DNA of 64,000 nucleotides from an uncultured Armatimonadota bacterium (GCA_903910385.1 CAIVZM010000038.1:1-64000); one strand, 5' to 3'. Positions 26,425 to 35,221 are shown, numbered from the stretch's first letter. A program made the numbers and translations. Notes: generated from the sequence alone by a model not told the origin.

Positions 26425-26961
26425 GTGGCGCGAAAAATTGAAATGCCTTCGGAAGAGAAGGCGAACCTGTTGTTAGAGGCGGTAGAAGATCGCAAGGCGA
26501 TTGACCCCAAATTACTGGACTTGCGCGGCAAGACGGTATTGGCGGACTTTTTCCTGATCTGCTCCGGCACCTCGATTCCCCATATCAAGGCGATTTCGGA
26601 AAAGGTGCAGGAGATCGCGGATGACAACCGTCTGCCCACACCGAAAATGGCGGGCGAGCAGGTCAACGAATGGGTCTTACTGGACTTTGGCGATGTCGTC
26701 CTGCACATCATGGGTGAAGAACAGCGAGAACGGTATAAATTAGAGGAGTTCTGGTCTACCCCGCAACCCAAGGGAGCATTGCCCCCGATGCCGGGTTCCG
26801 TTTCGGAGGAGGATGCCGAATCGGAAGAGGATGACGGAGACTGGGACGACGAAGAAGATGACCTTGAAGACGATGAAGCGTTCTTCAATGAGGCCGATCA
26901 GAAAGTCGAACCTATTGACGAAGACGATCTGGATAACGAGGAAGATTCAGTCAAAAAGTAA
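26425..26961 (+). CDS. rsfS: Ribosomal silencing factor with long acidic tail
   Basis: RsfS binds ribosomal protein uL14 on the large subunit and blocks subunit joining in starvation. Residues 10-120 are the family domain: LEAVEDRKAIDPKLLDLRGK, LADFFLICSGTSIPHIKAI, GEQVNEWVLLDFGDVVLHIM and ERYKLEEFWS. The start is GTG at 26425 with CAGGAG upstream. Beyond residue 125 the protein carries a tail of about 55 residues made largely of Asp and Glu (EEDDGDWDDEEDDLEDDEAF), longer than the usual 105-120-residue protein. Such a tail could mimic nucleic acid or tune ribosome binding; this is inferred. Directly follows nadD. Confidence 0.93.
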   Translation: MARKIEMPSEEKANLLLEAVEDRKAIDPKLLDLRGKTVLADFFLICSGTSIPHIKAISEKVQEIADDNRLPTPKMAGEQVNEWVLLDFGDVVLHIMGEEQRERYKLEEFWSTPQPKGALPPMPGSVSEEDAESEEDDGDWDDEEDDLEDDEAFFNEADQKVEPIDEDDLDNEEDSVKK

Positions 26962-27021
26962 CGTCCGACAGATAGCGTCCGATACATAGCGGACGGGCGA
27001 AAGTAGCGTAAGGAAAAGAAC

Positions 27022-28143
27022 ATGGCGGAAGGCGATATTATCCCGGTCTGTAGCAAATGCGGACGTCCCAATCCGGCGCAGAATCGCTTCTGCGGTTCCT
27101 GTGGGGCGCCGCTGGCTATAGTGTCGTCAGCGGCCAGTCCCATTCCGCCTGCTGCGCCGGAACCTGCGGCGCCTGCGCCTTCCCCCGTAGCGATAGTCGC
27201 CTCCCCAGAGATAGCGCCGGTTATTACCTCCGAAGAAACCGTTGTCGCAAAAAGGGAGCCTGACGAGCTTGCCGCCCTGATCGCCGCCAAAGCGGCGACG
27301 CAAAAACCGCGAAAGAGCGTCCAACCAACACCCGCTTCGGGAGCGGTTCGCAACCTTCCGCCCGCCGCGCCGTTACCGAAAGCGTCGCCAAAGCCAGTTC
27401 AGATGATAACGCCGCCCGCCGATCCGATTGCCCGGGAACGCGAACGCGAACGGATGATCACTCAGGCGAACGCCTTTCGCGCCAAAGGGCAGGTGACGGA
27501 CGCCCGCGAGACATTACAGAAGACGATTCCTTTTTTCGAGGGTCGTCCGCCTCGGGAAATTGCGCCGATCCATGAACAAATCGGCGATCTTCTGGATATC
27601 GAGGAATTCGGCGATCAAGCGATGGCGGAATACGAGACAGCGTTCGATTTAGACCCGAAACGCGTCTCCGCCGACCGGAAGCGCGCCGCGCTCGCCCTTT
27701 CTCTGGCGAATCGCCGTAACCCGAATATGATCAGTGAGGCGCTATTAAAAGGCGAAGACCTGAGTTCCATACTGGGTGAAGGCGGCGGCCCGCTGACCCG
27801 ACGAAACGCCGGACTTGCGATGTTTCTTTCGGTAGTTTTCCCAGGGTTCGGTCAGATATACAACGCACAGGTCATCAAGGGCGGCGTTCTGATGGCAATC
27901 GCCATCGTGAGCTTATTTGTTGTCAGCGGCGCTTCAGACCGTGATACGCTATTTCATTATATTAAAGGGTTGTTCGCTTTACGCCCGGTAACTGCAACGC
28001 CTTCCCTGACTACTTCGTTTTTTGCGCTGTCCTATTTCGTCTCCTGGGTATACAGCATTGTGGACGCTCCCTTCTTCGCCGGGAAAGCGGGCGGGTCTGC
28101 CGTTCCGCGCCATGATGTCGATAAAAGCGGTTGGGAAGTATAA
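27022..28143 (+). CDS. Zinc-ribbon/TPR protein with C-terminal membrane domain
   Basis: 373 residues. Order of elements: zinc ribbon CSKCGRPNPAQNRFCGSCGA (10-29); a low-complexity Ala/Pro-rich linker (32-135); a helical region of TPR type (about 145-230, including AKGQVTDARETLQKTIPFFE and QAMAEYETAFDLDPKRVSAD); and a membrane domain from residue 265 (NAGLAMFLSVVFPGFGQIYN) with two more hydrophobic segments. The last part resembles the end of the protein at 23463, so the two are likely paralogues with different middle domains. ATG with AAGGAAAAGAAC upstream. The cytosolic ribbon and TPR suggest a membrane-bound docking protein; no function can be named. Confidence 0.75.
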   Translation: MAEGDIIPVCSKCGRPNPAQNRFCGSCGAPLAIVSSAASPIPPAAPEPAAPAPSPVAIVASPEIAPVITSEETVVAKREPDELAALIAAKAATQKPRKSVQPTPASGAVRNLPPAAPLPKASPKPVQMITPPADPIARERERERMITQANAFRAKGQVTDARETLQKTIPFFEGRPPREIAPIHEQIGDLLDIEEFGDQAMAEYETAFDLDPKRVSADRKRAALALSLANRRNPNMISEALLKGEDLSSILGEGGGPLTRRNAGLAMFLSVVFPGFGQIYNAQVIKGGVLMAIAIVSLFVVSGASDRDTLFHYIKGLFALRPVTATPSLTTSFFALSYFVSWVYSIVDAPFFAGKAGGSAVPRHDVDKSGWEV

Positions 28144-28234
28144 GCGCGATTCCCCGATATTGACGCCTCTTAAATTGCAGGTTTACCTTACGCTCAAGCC
28201 GGGAATAATGAGGGTTGACTGACATAGCGCCCCT

Positions 28235-28456
28235 ATTCCCGAATGAATCAGGTTCGTATCGGGAATTTATCCTCACAAACGGCGTCTTTATTTTACACAG
28301 ATTTCAATCAGACCTATTTCATTGCCACGAATCGCCAATAGCCATAATGCAACGTTGATGGTGATTCGTGCGTATCATTTACAGGAAAGGCCAAATGGCA
28401 GGCGAAACGACGTTTCAGACGTCGCCTGACGTGTAATCCGGCGGAAGTGGTATAAT
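28235..28456 (+). promoter_or_regulatory. Structured intergenic region and promoter before ftsH
   Basis: The 411-base gap upstream of ftsH has three inverted repeats: ATTCCCGA/TCGGGAAT (28235-28242 and 28259-28266), CACGAATC/GATTCGTG (about 28327 and 28364), and CAGGCGA/TCGCCTG (28399-28405 and 28422-28428) with an inner CGACGT/ACGTCG. A perfect TATAAT stands at 28451-28456, giving a leader of about 95 bases that ends in AGGAGG before the TTG start. The role of the repeats is not known. Confidence 0.5.
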
Positions 28457-28554
28457 TCCTCTTACCAAAGGCGGTATGCAAGCGTTCTTGAAGCGTTTGA
28501 TCCGCGTCCCGGAGTGCGCCTACGGTTCGCGCCGAGCCTGAGGAGGCTTAAGTT

Positions 28555-30594
28555 TTGAATAGATATGCCAGACCGCTAATAATGGTAGTCGCCCTGGTAG
28601 TGGCGGCTCTGATACTGATGAAAGTTTTTGTCGGTAAGGCTTTTCCGTCCTTTATGGAAAGTCCCCGATCGATTCCTTTGAGTCAGTTCCGTGAGGAAGT
28701 GGACGCCGGAAATATTGTTAAGAGCGCTGTTTTCAAGAAAGATAGCGTCGAAGGCGAATACTTCGAAAAGGCTCCGGGTCAGGTAGGTAACAATCGCAAG
28801 TTCGTTGCCGTTATCCCCCCGGAAATTTCTCCTTCGCGCACCGATTTGTACAATCGACTCAGTGAGAAGAAGACGACGTATGCTATCGCACCGACGGGCT
28901 ACAGCGAGATGCTGACCAGTATTTTGTTATCGCTCCTGTTGCCGATTCTGGTCTTCGTCGTTTTCTGGGTGCTGTTCATCCGACAGGCGCAGTCAGGCGG
29001 AAATCAGGCGCTCAACTTTACCCGCGCTCGCGCCCGACGTCTTGGCGACAATGTCCCGAAAGTCACATTCGATGATGTCGCGGGAGTCGATGAAGCCAAG
29101 CAAGACCTTCAGGAAATTGTCGAGTTCCTGCGGAACGCCAAGAAATTTCAGGCATTGGGTGCAAAGATTCCCAAGGGAGTTCTGCTGCTCGGCCCTCCCG
29201 GATCGGGCAAGACATTGCTTGCTCGCGCTATTGCTGGTGAGGCAGGGGTGCCGTTCTTCCATATTTCCGGTTCTGACTTTGTCGAAATGTTCGTCGGCGT
29301 TGGCGCTTCACGCGTCCGTGATCTTTTCGATACTGCCAAGCAAAACCGACCGGCTCTCATCTTTATCGATGAGATTGATGCGGTAGGTCGTCAGCGTGGC
29401 GCAGGTTGGGGCGGTGGTCATGATGAGCGCGAACAAACGCTCAACCAGTTGCTTGTGGAAATGGACGGATTTGATCCCAACTCGGGAGTTATTCTGATTG
29501 CGGCGACGAACCGACCGGATGTTCTTGACCCGGCTCTGTTGCGTCCCGGTCGTTTCGACCGACGGGTTGTGGTCGACGCTCCAGACTTCCCGGGTCGCAA
29601 GGCGATTCTTGGCGTTCATACGCGGGGCAAACCGCTCGGCGATGACGTTAATCTGGAAAGTCTGGCGCGACGCACCCCCGGTTTCTCCGGCGCTGATCTC
29701 GCCAATCTGGTGAACGAAGCGGCACTGCTGGCGGCGCGACGTGAAAAAGCGAAGATTGAAATGATCGATCTGAACGACTCGATTGATCGGGTCGTGATGG
29801 GGCCGGAACGTCGTAGCCGTGTCATTGGTGAGCATGAGAAAGAAATCATCGCTTACCATGAACTGGGTCATGCTCTTGTCCATGAATTGCTGCCATTGGC
29901 GGATCCGGTCCATAAAGTGACTATTCTGCCGCGTGGTCGCGCTCTGGGTCTCATGTGGAGTATGCCGACCGAGGACAAATACCTGACAACCAAGCAGGAA
30001 TTCCTCGATAATATCGCGTCCTTGCTGGGCGGACGCGTCGCCGAGCAACTGATCTTCAATGAAGTGACGACCGGCGCATCTAATGACCTTGATCGTGCGA
30101 CCGACATGGCGCGTTCTATGGTCACGGAATACGGTATGACCGAACGTCTCGGTACGCTGAAGATCGGCAACCGGCAGGAAAATCCGTTCCTGGGTCGTGG
30201 TTCGATGCAGGAAGAGCGAAACTACTCCGAAGATATCGCCAGTGCGATCGATCAGGAAGTTCGCGCCATTATGGATGCCTGCTATGAAACGGCGCGGCTC
30301 GTTCTCGCCGGTAACCGTGAAGTGATGGATCGAATGGCAAAAGTCATTCTGGAAAAGGAAAATCTGGAGCGTGAAGAGTTCCTGCGATTACTCGTCGGAG
30401 TCAAGTGGCCGGAAGGTCGCCGACAACGAGATTATTCGCCTGAGGAGCGAGCGATCCTTTTCCCGGTCGATCCGACATCGGATTCGCCTGAAACTCCGGA
30501 TCGACCGGAAAGCCCGAACGCGCCAAGTGGCGGTGATACGCAGGCTCCCCGCCCGCCTATGCCAAGGCCACGGTTAGAGCCCGGCATGGCCTGA
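28555..30594 (+). CDS. ftsH: ATP-dependent zinc metalloprotease FtsH
   Basis: FtsH degrades unneeded or damaged membrane and soluble proteins as a membrane-bound hexamer. Seen in order: TM1 (residues 8-26), periplasmic segment, TM2 (about 122-142), AAA+ domain with Walker A GPPGSGKT (213-220), Walker [10 protein letters not shown] (267-275) and the second region of homology [20 protein letters not shown], then the protease domain with HELGH (435-439) as the zinc site. The C-terminal 35 residues are Pro-rich and not conserved. Total length is 679. The start is TTG at 28555 with AGGAGG about eight bases upstream. A long hairpin terminator follows at 30654. Confidence 0.97.
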   Translation: MNRYARPLIMVVALVVAALILMKVFVGKAFPSFMESPRSIPLSQFREEVDAGNIVKSAVFKKDSVEGEYFEKAPGQVGNNRKFVAVIPPEISPSRTDLYNRLSEKKTTYAIAPTGYSEMLTSILLSLLLPILVFVVFWVLFIRQAQSGGNQALNFTRARARRLGDNVPKVTFDDVAGVDEAKQDLQEIVEFLRNAKKFQALGAKIPKGVLLLGPPGSGKTLLARAIAGEAGVPFFHISGSDFVEMFVGVGASRVRDLFDTAKQNRPALIFIDEIDAVGRQRGAGWGGGHDEREQTLNQLLVEMDGFDPNSGVILIAATNRPDVLDPALLRPGRFDRRVVVDAPDFPGRKAILGVHTRGKPLGDDVNLESLARRTPGFSGADLANLVNEAALLAARREKAKIEMIDLNDSIDRVVMGPERRSRVIGEHEKEIIAYHELGHALVHELLPLADPVHKVTILPRGRALGLMWSMPTEDKYLTTKQEFLDNIASLLGGRVAEQLIFNEVTTGASNDLDRATDMARSMVTEYGMTERLGTLKIGNRQENPFLGRGSMQEERNYSEDIASAIDQEVRAIMDACYETARLVLAGNREVMDRMAKVILEKENLEREEFLRLLVGVKWPEGRRQRDYSPEERAILFPVDPTSDSPETPDRPESPNAPSGGDTQAPRPPMPRPRLEPGMA

Positions 30595-30653
30595 TCTCTG
30601 GATTCAGGCAACAGGGGACAGGGTCACCGGTCTCCTTCGGCATCTGTTGAAAG

Positions 30654-30700
30654 AATGAATAAACGCCGCCAATGAGTAGCATTGACGGCGTTTATTCATT
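30654..30700 (+). terminator. Long terminator hairpin after ftsH
   Basis: A 21-base-pair stem with a single mismatch: 30654-30674 (ending AAACGCCGCCAATG) pairs with 30680-30700 around the loop AGTAG. The stem base is A/T-rich, so it can work in both directions. Confidence 0.8.
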
Positions 30701-30751
30701 TGTGCGGTATGATACGAACGCCTTTTAAAGAGGCTAGGGAGACAGTTTTCG

Positions 30752-31090
30752 GTGAGTGACGAACGTATAGCGACGAATTACAAATTGACCCGCCTCGTGC
30801 GGACGCAATCGAGCGAGATTTATCTTATCTGGGACGAAGACCGACGTCTGGGTCAGTTAGATCTTCATTTTGCTCATGACACCATTCATGGAACGCTGAT
30901 CCTTGAGGCGGACCTATCGGTTGAGCAGGAGGAAGGCTTGATTGCACAGATCGATGATGATGTCGTCCATGCTTATTTGCCTTCTTTTGATCGTGAGGAT
31001 TTCCTGATTACCGTCTTCCGGGGTGAAGAAATCAGCAACTACACGGACTCTTCCGGGGCAATGGATGATATGGAAGATGAGGAGGAGTAA
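30752..31090 (+). CDS. Small acidic hypothetical protein
   Basis: 112 residues, soluble and acidic (the tail ends DDMEDEEE). The pattern YKLTRLVRTQSSEIYLIWDE, then RLGQLDLHFAHDTIHGTLIL and LPSFDREDFLITVFRGEEI, suggests a compact alternating beta sheet, but no named family is recognised. The start is GTG at 30752 with the sequence GAGGCTAGGGAGACAG upstream. It stands alone behind the ftsH terminator and is convergent with the methyltransferase. Function unknown. Confidence 0.65.
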   Translation: MSDERIATNYKLTRLVRTQSSEIYLIWDEDRRLGQLDLHFAHDTIHGTLILEADLSVEQEEGLIAQIDDDVVHAYLPSFDREDFLITVFRGEEISNYTDSSGAMDDMEDEEE

Positions 31091-31217
31091 AATTCTCCTT
31101 AGCCGGTGAAAAAAACGAATGCGCTGACCGGTTGTCAAAAATGACCCGGTCAGCAGTTGCGACGGTATTTTTCGAAACGCCTCATTCACAGAAGAGTTCG
31201 GCGACAGTGTGAGGGAA

Positions 31218-32099
31218 TTACAGACCCGATGGTTGCAGAAAGCCAGCAGTGATGCAGGTTTTATCTTTGCTGAAGAGCATTAGACGGTATGTTTTGTAGA
31301 TAGCGAAGTTCGCTCCCGTTCGCTGTCCGGTGAAGTACTTTTTGTTGACCTGCTCTATGGGCTTACTAAGAGTCCATCGTATCATTTTATACAGGAATGG
31401 CTGCCGCTGTCGCGCTAGTTCACAGGCTCGTTCCTTCATGGGTTGAACAACAGCAGTAACAAATCCCTGAGTCAGGTCAAGATTCGGTGCGGTCTGCGCC
31501 GTGATATCAATATCTGTGACAAGGGTCAGAGGCTGACAACTTATGCTGTCGTGGAATTTTGCCAGATAGTGACCACCGCCCATCGGCCCACGGTCTGGCA
31601 TCGGGTTTTTAAAGAAATCACAGATGAGCAAGTACCCATCGGGTTGGAGCAGCTCACATGTATGCTTGAGGGCGATATCCAGTTTCATGTACTGGAAACT
31701 TTCGCTGAACAGTACCATGTCATATCGCTTCTCTGTTTGAAATTCCTCAAACCGAGACTCAAAAATCGGCGTGTCTGACCCAAGGCGACGACGCGCCCGC
31801 TCATTCAGGAAAGGGCTGGGAGAAACGCAATCCACCTCATAACCCGCCGCTTTTAGCCGACTGGCAAGCGCCCCTACGCCGGAGCCTACATCCAGAATTG
31901 TCTTGACGCCCGGCGGGATATGAGAAAGGAGGAAGTTGGAATGCGCTTCCTGCGCCTGCTTCAGGTTCGCCAGTTCTAGTGGGACATCACTGTCCCAATA
32001 GCCATAGTGAAGGTCATCCGTCTTTGCCAAATACTCAGCGAGGACGATTGCGCATTCAAGACCGAGTTCCTGGACGGAAAGTTTTTGGTTCTTTTCCAA
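31218..32099 (-). CDS. Class I SAM-dependent methyltransferase
   Basis: 293 residues with a Rossmann methyltransferase core. Motif I is ILDVGSGVGALASRL, motif II acidic end is in VDCVSPSP, motif post-I EFQTEKRYDMVLFSESFQYM and motif III LLQPDGYLLICDFF. The N-terminal LHYGYWDSDVPLELANLKQAQ resembles gamma-tocopherol/cyclopropane-type enzymes acting on lipids or isoprenoids, but the substrate is not clear. The start is TTG at 32099, three bases after the stop of the MoaD-NIL gene, so the two are almost certainly in one transcript and perhaps translationally coupled. This association is the main functional clue. Confidence 0.82.
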   Translation of the reverse strand: MEKNQKLSVQELGLECAIVLAEYLAKTDDLHYGYWDSDVPLELANLKQAQEAHSNFLLSHIPPGVKTILDVGSGVGALASRLKAAGYEVDCVSPSPFLNERARRRLGSDTPIFESRFEEFQTEKRYDMVLFSESFQYMKLDIALKHTCELLQPDGYLLICDFFKNPMPDRGPMGGGHYLAKFHDSISCQPLTLVTDIDITAQTAPNLDLTQGFVTAVVQPMKERACELARQRQPFLYKMIRWTLSKPIEQVNKKYFTGQRTGANFAIYKTYRLMLFSKDKTCITAGFLQPSGL

Positions 32100-32102
32100 C
32101 AG

Positions 32103-32663
32103 TTACGTGCCGCGTCCGACAGAAGCCGGGATATACGCTTCATCCGGTTCGACCAGATCGGACACTGGCCCGGTGACATTGACGCCCGTCGTATGGAGTT
32201 CCGCGATGGCGCGACCGATTTCCTCAGCCGGTCCGGTCAGAGCGATTTCCGCCCAACCGGATTCTTCGGACATATTGGCGCGTCGGATATTGACGACAAC
32301 CCGAAATTTCTTACCGAGGGTAAAGAGGATCGGGTTATTGAACATCCCGCGATGAAAGCTCAACTGATACACTTCCGTACCGTTAGCGCCGCCAGCAATC
32401 GCCGGGACAATCGAGACTTCGTCGCCGTCCTTGAGGGGCGTTTCCGCATTTTGCAGAAAGCGCACATCTTCACCACCCAGGTAGATGTTGACGAATTTTC
32501 GCGGGTTCCCGTTTTCGTCAATCAATGGCTTGCCCAACCCGGGATGCGCCGCATCGAGAGCCTTGAGCATTGCGCCGATGGTATCGGCATCCACAGTCAC
32601 AGTATCCGCCTCGCCCGTAAACTTGCGAAGAGGAGTCGGTATTAACACCTTCACGGTGGCCAT
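32103..32663 (-). CDS. MoaD/ThiS-like sulfur carrier fused to a NIL domain
   Basis: 186 residues. Residues 1-92 are a beta-grasp sulfur carrier: MATVKVLIPTPLRKFTGE, VNIYLGGEDVRFLQN, then LKDGDEVSIVPAIAGG with the diagnostic Gly91-Gly92. Instead of ending there, the chain continues into a NIL domain (about 98-170; VYQLSFHRGMFNNPILFTL, VVVNIRRANMSEE, ALTGPAEEIGRAIAELHTTG), a fold otherwise seen in methionine-related ABC transporters and ferredoxins. To be adenylated by an E1 such as the one at 5498, the Gly-Gly must be exposed by cutting after residue 92, a reaction expected of JAMM proteases such as the one at 9712. The ATG at 32663 is chosen by family alignment; the frame extends to 32720 without similarity. 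Followed after three bases by a methyltransferase. Confidence 0.88.
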   Translation of the reverse strand: MATVKVLIPTPLRKFTGEADTVTVDADTIGAMLKALDAAHPGLGKPLIDENGNPRKFVNIYLGGEDVRFLQNAETPLKDGDEVSIVPAIAGGANGTEVYQLSFHRGMFNNPILFTLGKKFRVVVNIRRANMSEESGWAEIALTGPAEEIGRAIAELHTTGVNVTGPVSDLVEPDEAYIPASVGRGT

Positions 32664-32872
32664 CAGTCTATGAATCCTCACGAGTAAAATCGTCGTTATA
32701 GCCCTCTGGTTATACCCCAATTTACTGCGGAGCGCCGGAAATCCTTGCCTTACCGACGCCCATTTCGACGGATTTTGGCTCCTGCTATATGTTTTTCAGC
32801 CATAAATCGACGGGTTTCACTTACTCCGCTTATCAGAGTTCCATCCCGGTTTCATGACTCGGAGAGTTTTCG

Positions 32873-33940
32873 TTACGTGGTTTGGACACATGGAAGATTA
32901 AAGGCGGCGGCAAGCAGCTCGTAAGAACGAACGCGTTCGACGTGACCATAGGTGAACGTGGTTATCATGACCTCATCCGCTTGCGTTTTCGCCACCAGCG
33001 CATCTATTAATGGTTTGACAGTGGTCGGGGAACCGATCAGATGCCGTTCACGCAGGGATTCCGCTACCGCCCGCTCCATCGGTGAGAATTCATAGGCGAG
33101 GGCTTGCTCCGGCGGAAGCAACAGCGATGATTGCCCGGTTCGCAGTCGCGTAAAAGCGACCACCAGGCTGGATGCCAGACGCTCCGCTTCGGCGTCCGTC
33201 TCCGCGCAAATCACGGACAGGGTCAGGATAGCGTGGGGTTGCGACAACTCCGCTTCCGGGCAAAATTCTTCACGATAGATGCGAAGCGGCTCTTCCGGCG
33301 GAAAATCGCTGAAGTGCGCGGCGAAGGCGTATCCCAGACCGAGTTGCGCCGCAAGAACGGCGCTGAAATCGCTGGAGCCCAGCAGGAAAATCGGTGGCAG
33401 GGGCGCTTTTCCCGGCACGGCGGCGATATGTCCCGGCATTCCCGGCGGGAAGGGATCGATCTTCGGATCATAGGGGTTTTTCCAACCGCCGTACTGTCGT
33501 AGTTCCGCCAGTTGAGCGGGAAACTGGTCGCCGGATGCGCCCCGCGTTCCCCGCAACGCTCGCGCCGTTCCCGGATCGGTTCCCGGCGCTCGCCCGAGTC
33601 CGAGGTCGATTCGTCCCGGATACAGCGATTCGAGCATCTTGAAGGTCTCGGCGACCTTGATGGGCGCATGATTGGGTAGCATGATGCCGCCAGAACCGAG
33701 ATGGATGCGTTGTGTCCGCTCCGCTGCCAGCGCAATCAGGAGTTCCGGCGTCGTGCTGGCGACCGAGGGCATATTATGGTGTTCCGCGAACCAGTACCGG
33801 GCGTAGCCCAACGCATCCGCACGTTGCGCCAGTTCCAGACTATTTCTCAAAGCCCGACCATTGACCAGACTTTCTTCGCCTTCCGGAGCGGCGGGAAGGG
33901 GAACCAGGTCCAGAATGGACAGGGGGTATGAACTTTTCAT
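32873..33940 (-). CDS. LLM-class flavin-dependent oxidoreductase
   Basis: 355 residues of the luciferase-like monooxygenase TIM barrel, MsnO8/YhbW-like subgroup. Characteristic are LSILDLVPLPAAPEGE at the start, ARYWFAEHHNMPSVASTTPE, IHLGSGGIMLPNHAPIKVAE and GRIDLGLGRAPGTDPGTARA (R-APG-D). These enzymes use reduced flavin to oxidise small molecules; the real substrates of this subgroup are mostly unknown. The ATG at 33940 is preferred because GAGAGAAAAG lies upstream; an ATG at 33955 is also in frame. No partner gene is close, since about 415 bases separate it from the SUMF1-fold gene. Confidence 0.88.
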   Translation of the reverse strand: MKSSYPLSILDLVPLPAAPEGEESLVNGRALRNSLELAQRADALGYARYWFAEHHNMPSVASTTPELLIALAAERTQRIHLGSGGIMLPNHAPIKVAETFKMLESLYPGRIDLGLGRAPGTDPGTARALRGTRGASGDQFPAQLAELRQYGGWKNPYDPKIDPFPPGMPGHIAAVPGKAPLPPIFLLGSSDFSAVLAAQLGLGYAFAAHFSDFPPEEPLRIYREEFCPEAELSQPHAILTLSVICAETDAEAERLASSLVVAFTRLRTGQSSLLLPPEQALAYEFSPMERAVAESLRERHLIGSPTTVKPLIDALVAKTQADEVMITTFTYGHVERVRSYELLAAAFNLPCVQTT

Positions 33941-34355
33941 TATCTTTTCTCTCATTACCTATACCTTCTCCGTTGGCATGGGTTCCCAATGGACGGCGTT
34001 TGACGGTAGGTTTGGTTCGAGAGCGTTGATCCGCCACAATCCGTTCCATCCGTAAAAACGCACAGGCAAGCGCACGCTCCGGCGACGACAGGGACGATTT
34101 TTCTGTAGGATTTACAACTCGCCTCGTGAGCAGGTTTCTTTCCGAAAGGTTCTATGTCTCAAAGTCACCCACCATCGCATCAATCCTGACCCCGTTCCAA
34201 CACCGCGCGCGAGCGATGCCTTCAACCTGCCGCCGTGTGTAGAAGGGGATGATTTTGAAAAAAATTCCGAGAGCTTCGCGCCTATCTTAAACTATTCTCT
34301 CTTAAACTCTTCCCTGTCAAAGGGTAAAAGAGATAAAGCCAAAAGACTAACGGAG
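33941..34355. other. Intergenic region without a recognised gene
   Basis: About 415 bases between two minus-strand genes. It holds a near-repeat TCTTAAACT at 34284 and 34300 and a minus-strand TTGACA at 34315-34320 that may be part of a promoter for the LLM gene. No copy of the downstream SUMF1 coding end (a template repeat) was found by eye. Confidence 0.4.
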
Positions 34356-35045
34356 TCATGGGAGAGCGCAACAACGGAAGCCGCTGACGTAGCTCCTGTA
34401 GTAGGTTGGATTGAACCTGATCCGGAGAGCGGTACGGAAGTAAGCAGGATTAAGGTTGAGCCAAGAACCGCCGCGCAACACACGGCTATCTTTTTTGTCG
34501 TCATACCAATCCGCACACCACTGCCAAACGTTCCCTGCCATATCCAACACGTCATAAGGACTGGCGCCAGCAGGAAAACTGCCTACCGACGCTGTACCGT
34601 CTGCATCACTCCACTGGGGTTTACTATTGTCAAACGTGTCTCCCCATGGGAACCTCCGGCCTTGCGTTCCCCGCGCCGCTTTTTCCCACTGCGCCTCCGA
34701 AGGTAACGCGACGCCCGCCCAATCGCAGTAGACTTTGGCATCGTCCCATGAAACATTGACTATTGGATGGTCTTTCTTCGACCAATCAGGATTGAAACTG
34801 GGAGCAAAAGGTATCTTGGGCGCAGAAGGCATCTTTCGTCCCGTGTCCTGACAGAATTTCTCGTACATCCCCACCGTCACAAGATTTTTGTAGATATAAT
34901 AATCAAACAGAATCACCTTATGGCGAGGGTTATCCTGCATATCATCGTCGCCCATCAGGAACTCGCCCGCCGGGATGAGAATCATCTCCGCGCCGTCTCT
35001 CGGGTTGATTTTCGTGACGGGCAATTGCGCCTTATGTTCTGTCAT
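34356..35045 (-). CDS. SUMF1/FGE-fold protein lacking the catalytic cysteines
   Basis: 229 residues of the formylglycine-generating enzyme/C-type lectin fold: MILIPAGEFLMGDDD, HPIVNVSWDDAKVYCDWAG, LPSEAQWEKAARGTQG, FPWGDTFDN, DVLDMAGNVWQWCADW and the closing block LRGGSWLNLNPAYFRTALR...GFRCC. In true FGE two cysteines lie after RGGS (in the L-C-x-x-S-Y-C pattern); here the positions hold Asn and Phe, so sulfatase activation is not expected. The last 35 residues are rich in NNC-type codons (CTC, AAC, TTC, ATC, TAC, AGC), as in the variable regions of diversity-generating retroelement targets, but no reverse transcriptase is in the window. The ATG at 35045 follows AAGGAGAGA at 35054-35062. Confidence 0.85.
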   Translation of the reverse strand: MTEHKAQLPVTKINPRDGAEMILIPAGEFLMGDDDMQDNPRHKVILFDYYIYKNLVTVGMYEKFCQDTGRKMPSAPKIPFAPSFNPDWSKKDHPIVNVSWDDAKVYCDWAGVALPSEAQWEKAARGTQGRRFPWGDTFDNSKPQWSDADGTASVGSFPAGASPYDVLDMAGNVWQWCADWYDDKKDSRVLRGGSWLNLNPAYFRTALRIRFNPTYYRSYVSGFRCCALP

Positions 35046-35164
35046 TTCAACGTTCTCTCCTTGTATTACTACCCTAAAATGTACACGCACCGTGTGAATA
35101 ACGGATAGATCGTCTGGCGAACCTGCCGGGCGGGGCTGGTTCGGGAACGTCACCTTCGGGCATA

Positions 35165-35210
35165 AAAACGCCCTCCGCTGAGCATGACTCGAAATAGCGG
35201 AGGGCGTTTT
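35165..35210 (-). terminator. Terminator of the M29 peptidase gene
   Basis: AAAACGCCCTCCGCT (35165-35179) and AGCGGAGGGCGTTTT (35196-35210) form a perfect 15-base-pair stem with a 16-base loop, and A/T pairs at the foot give a T-run on either strand. Confidence 0.8.
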
Positions 35211-35221
35211 CTGCCACACTA

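Noticed and set aside
34081-34355. Template repeat for the SUMF1 variable-region idea
   Set aside because: No stretch here resembles the last 120 bases of the gene; if a template exists it is elsewhere.
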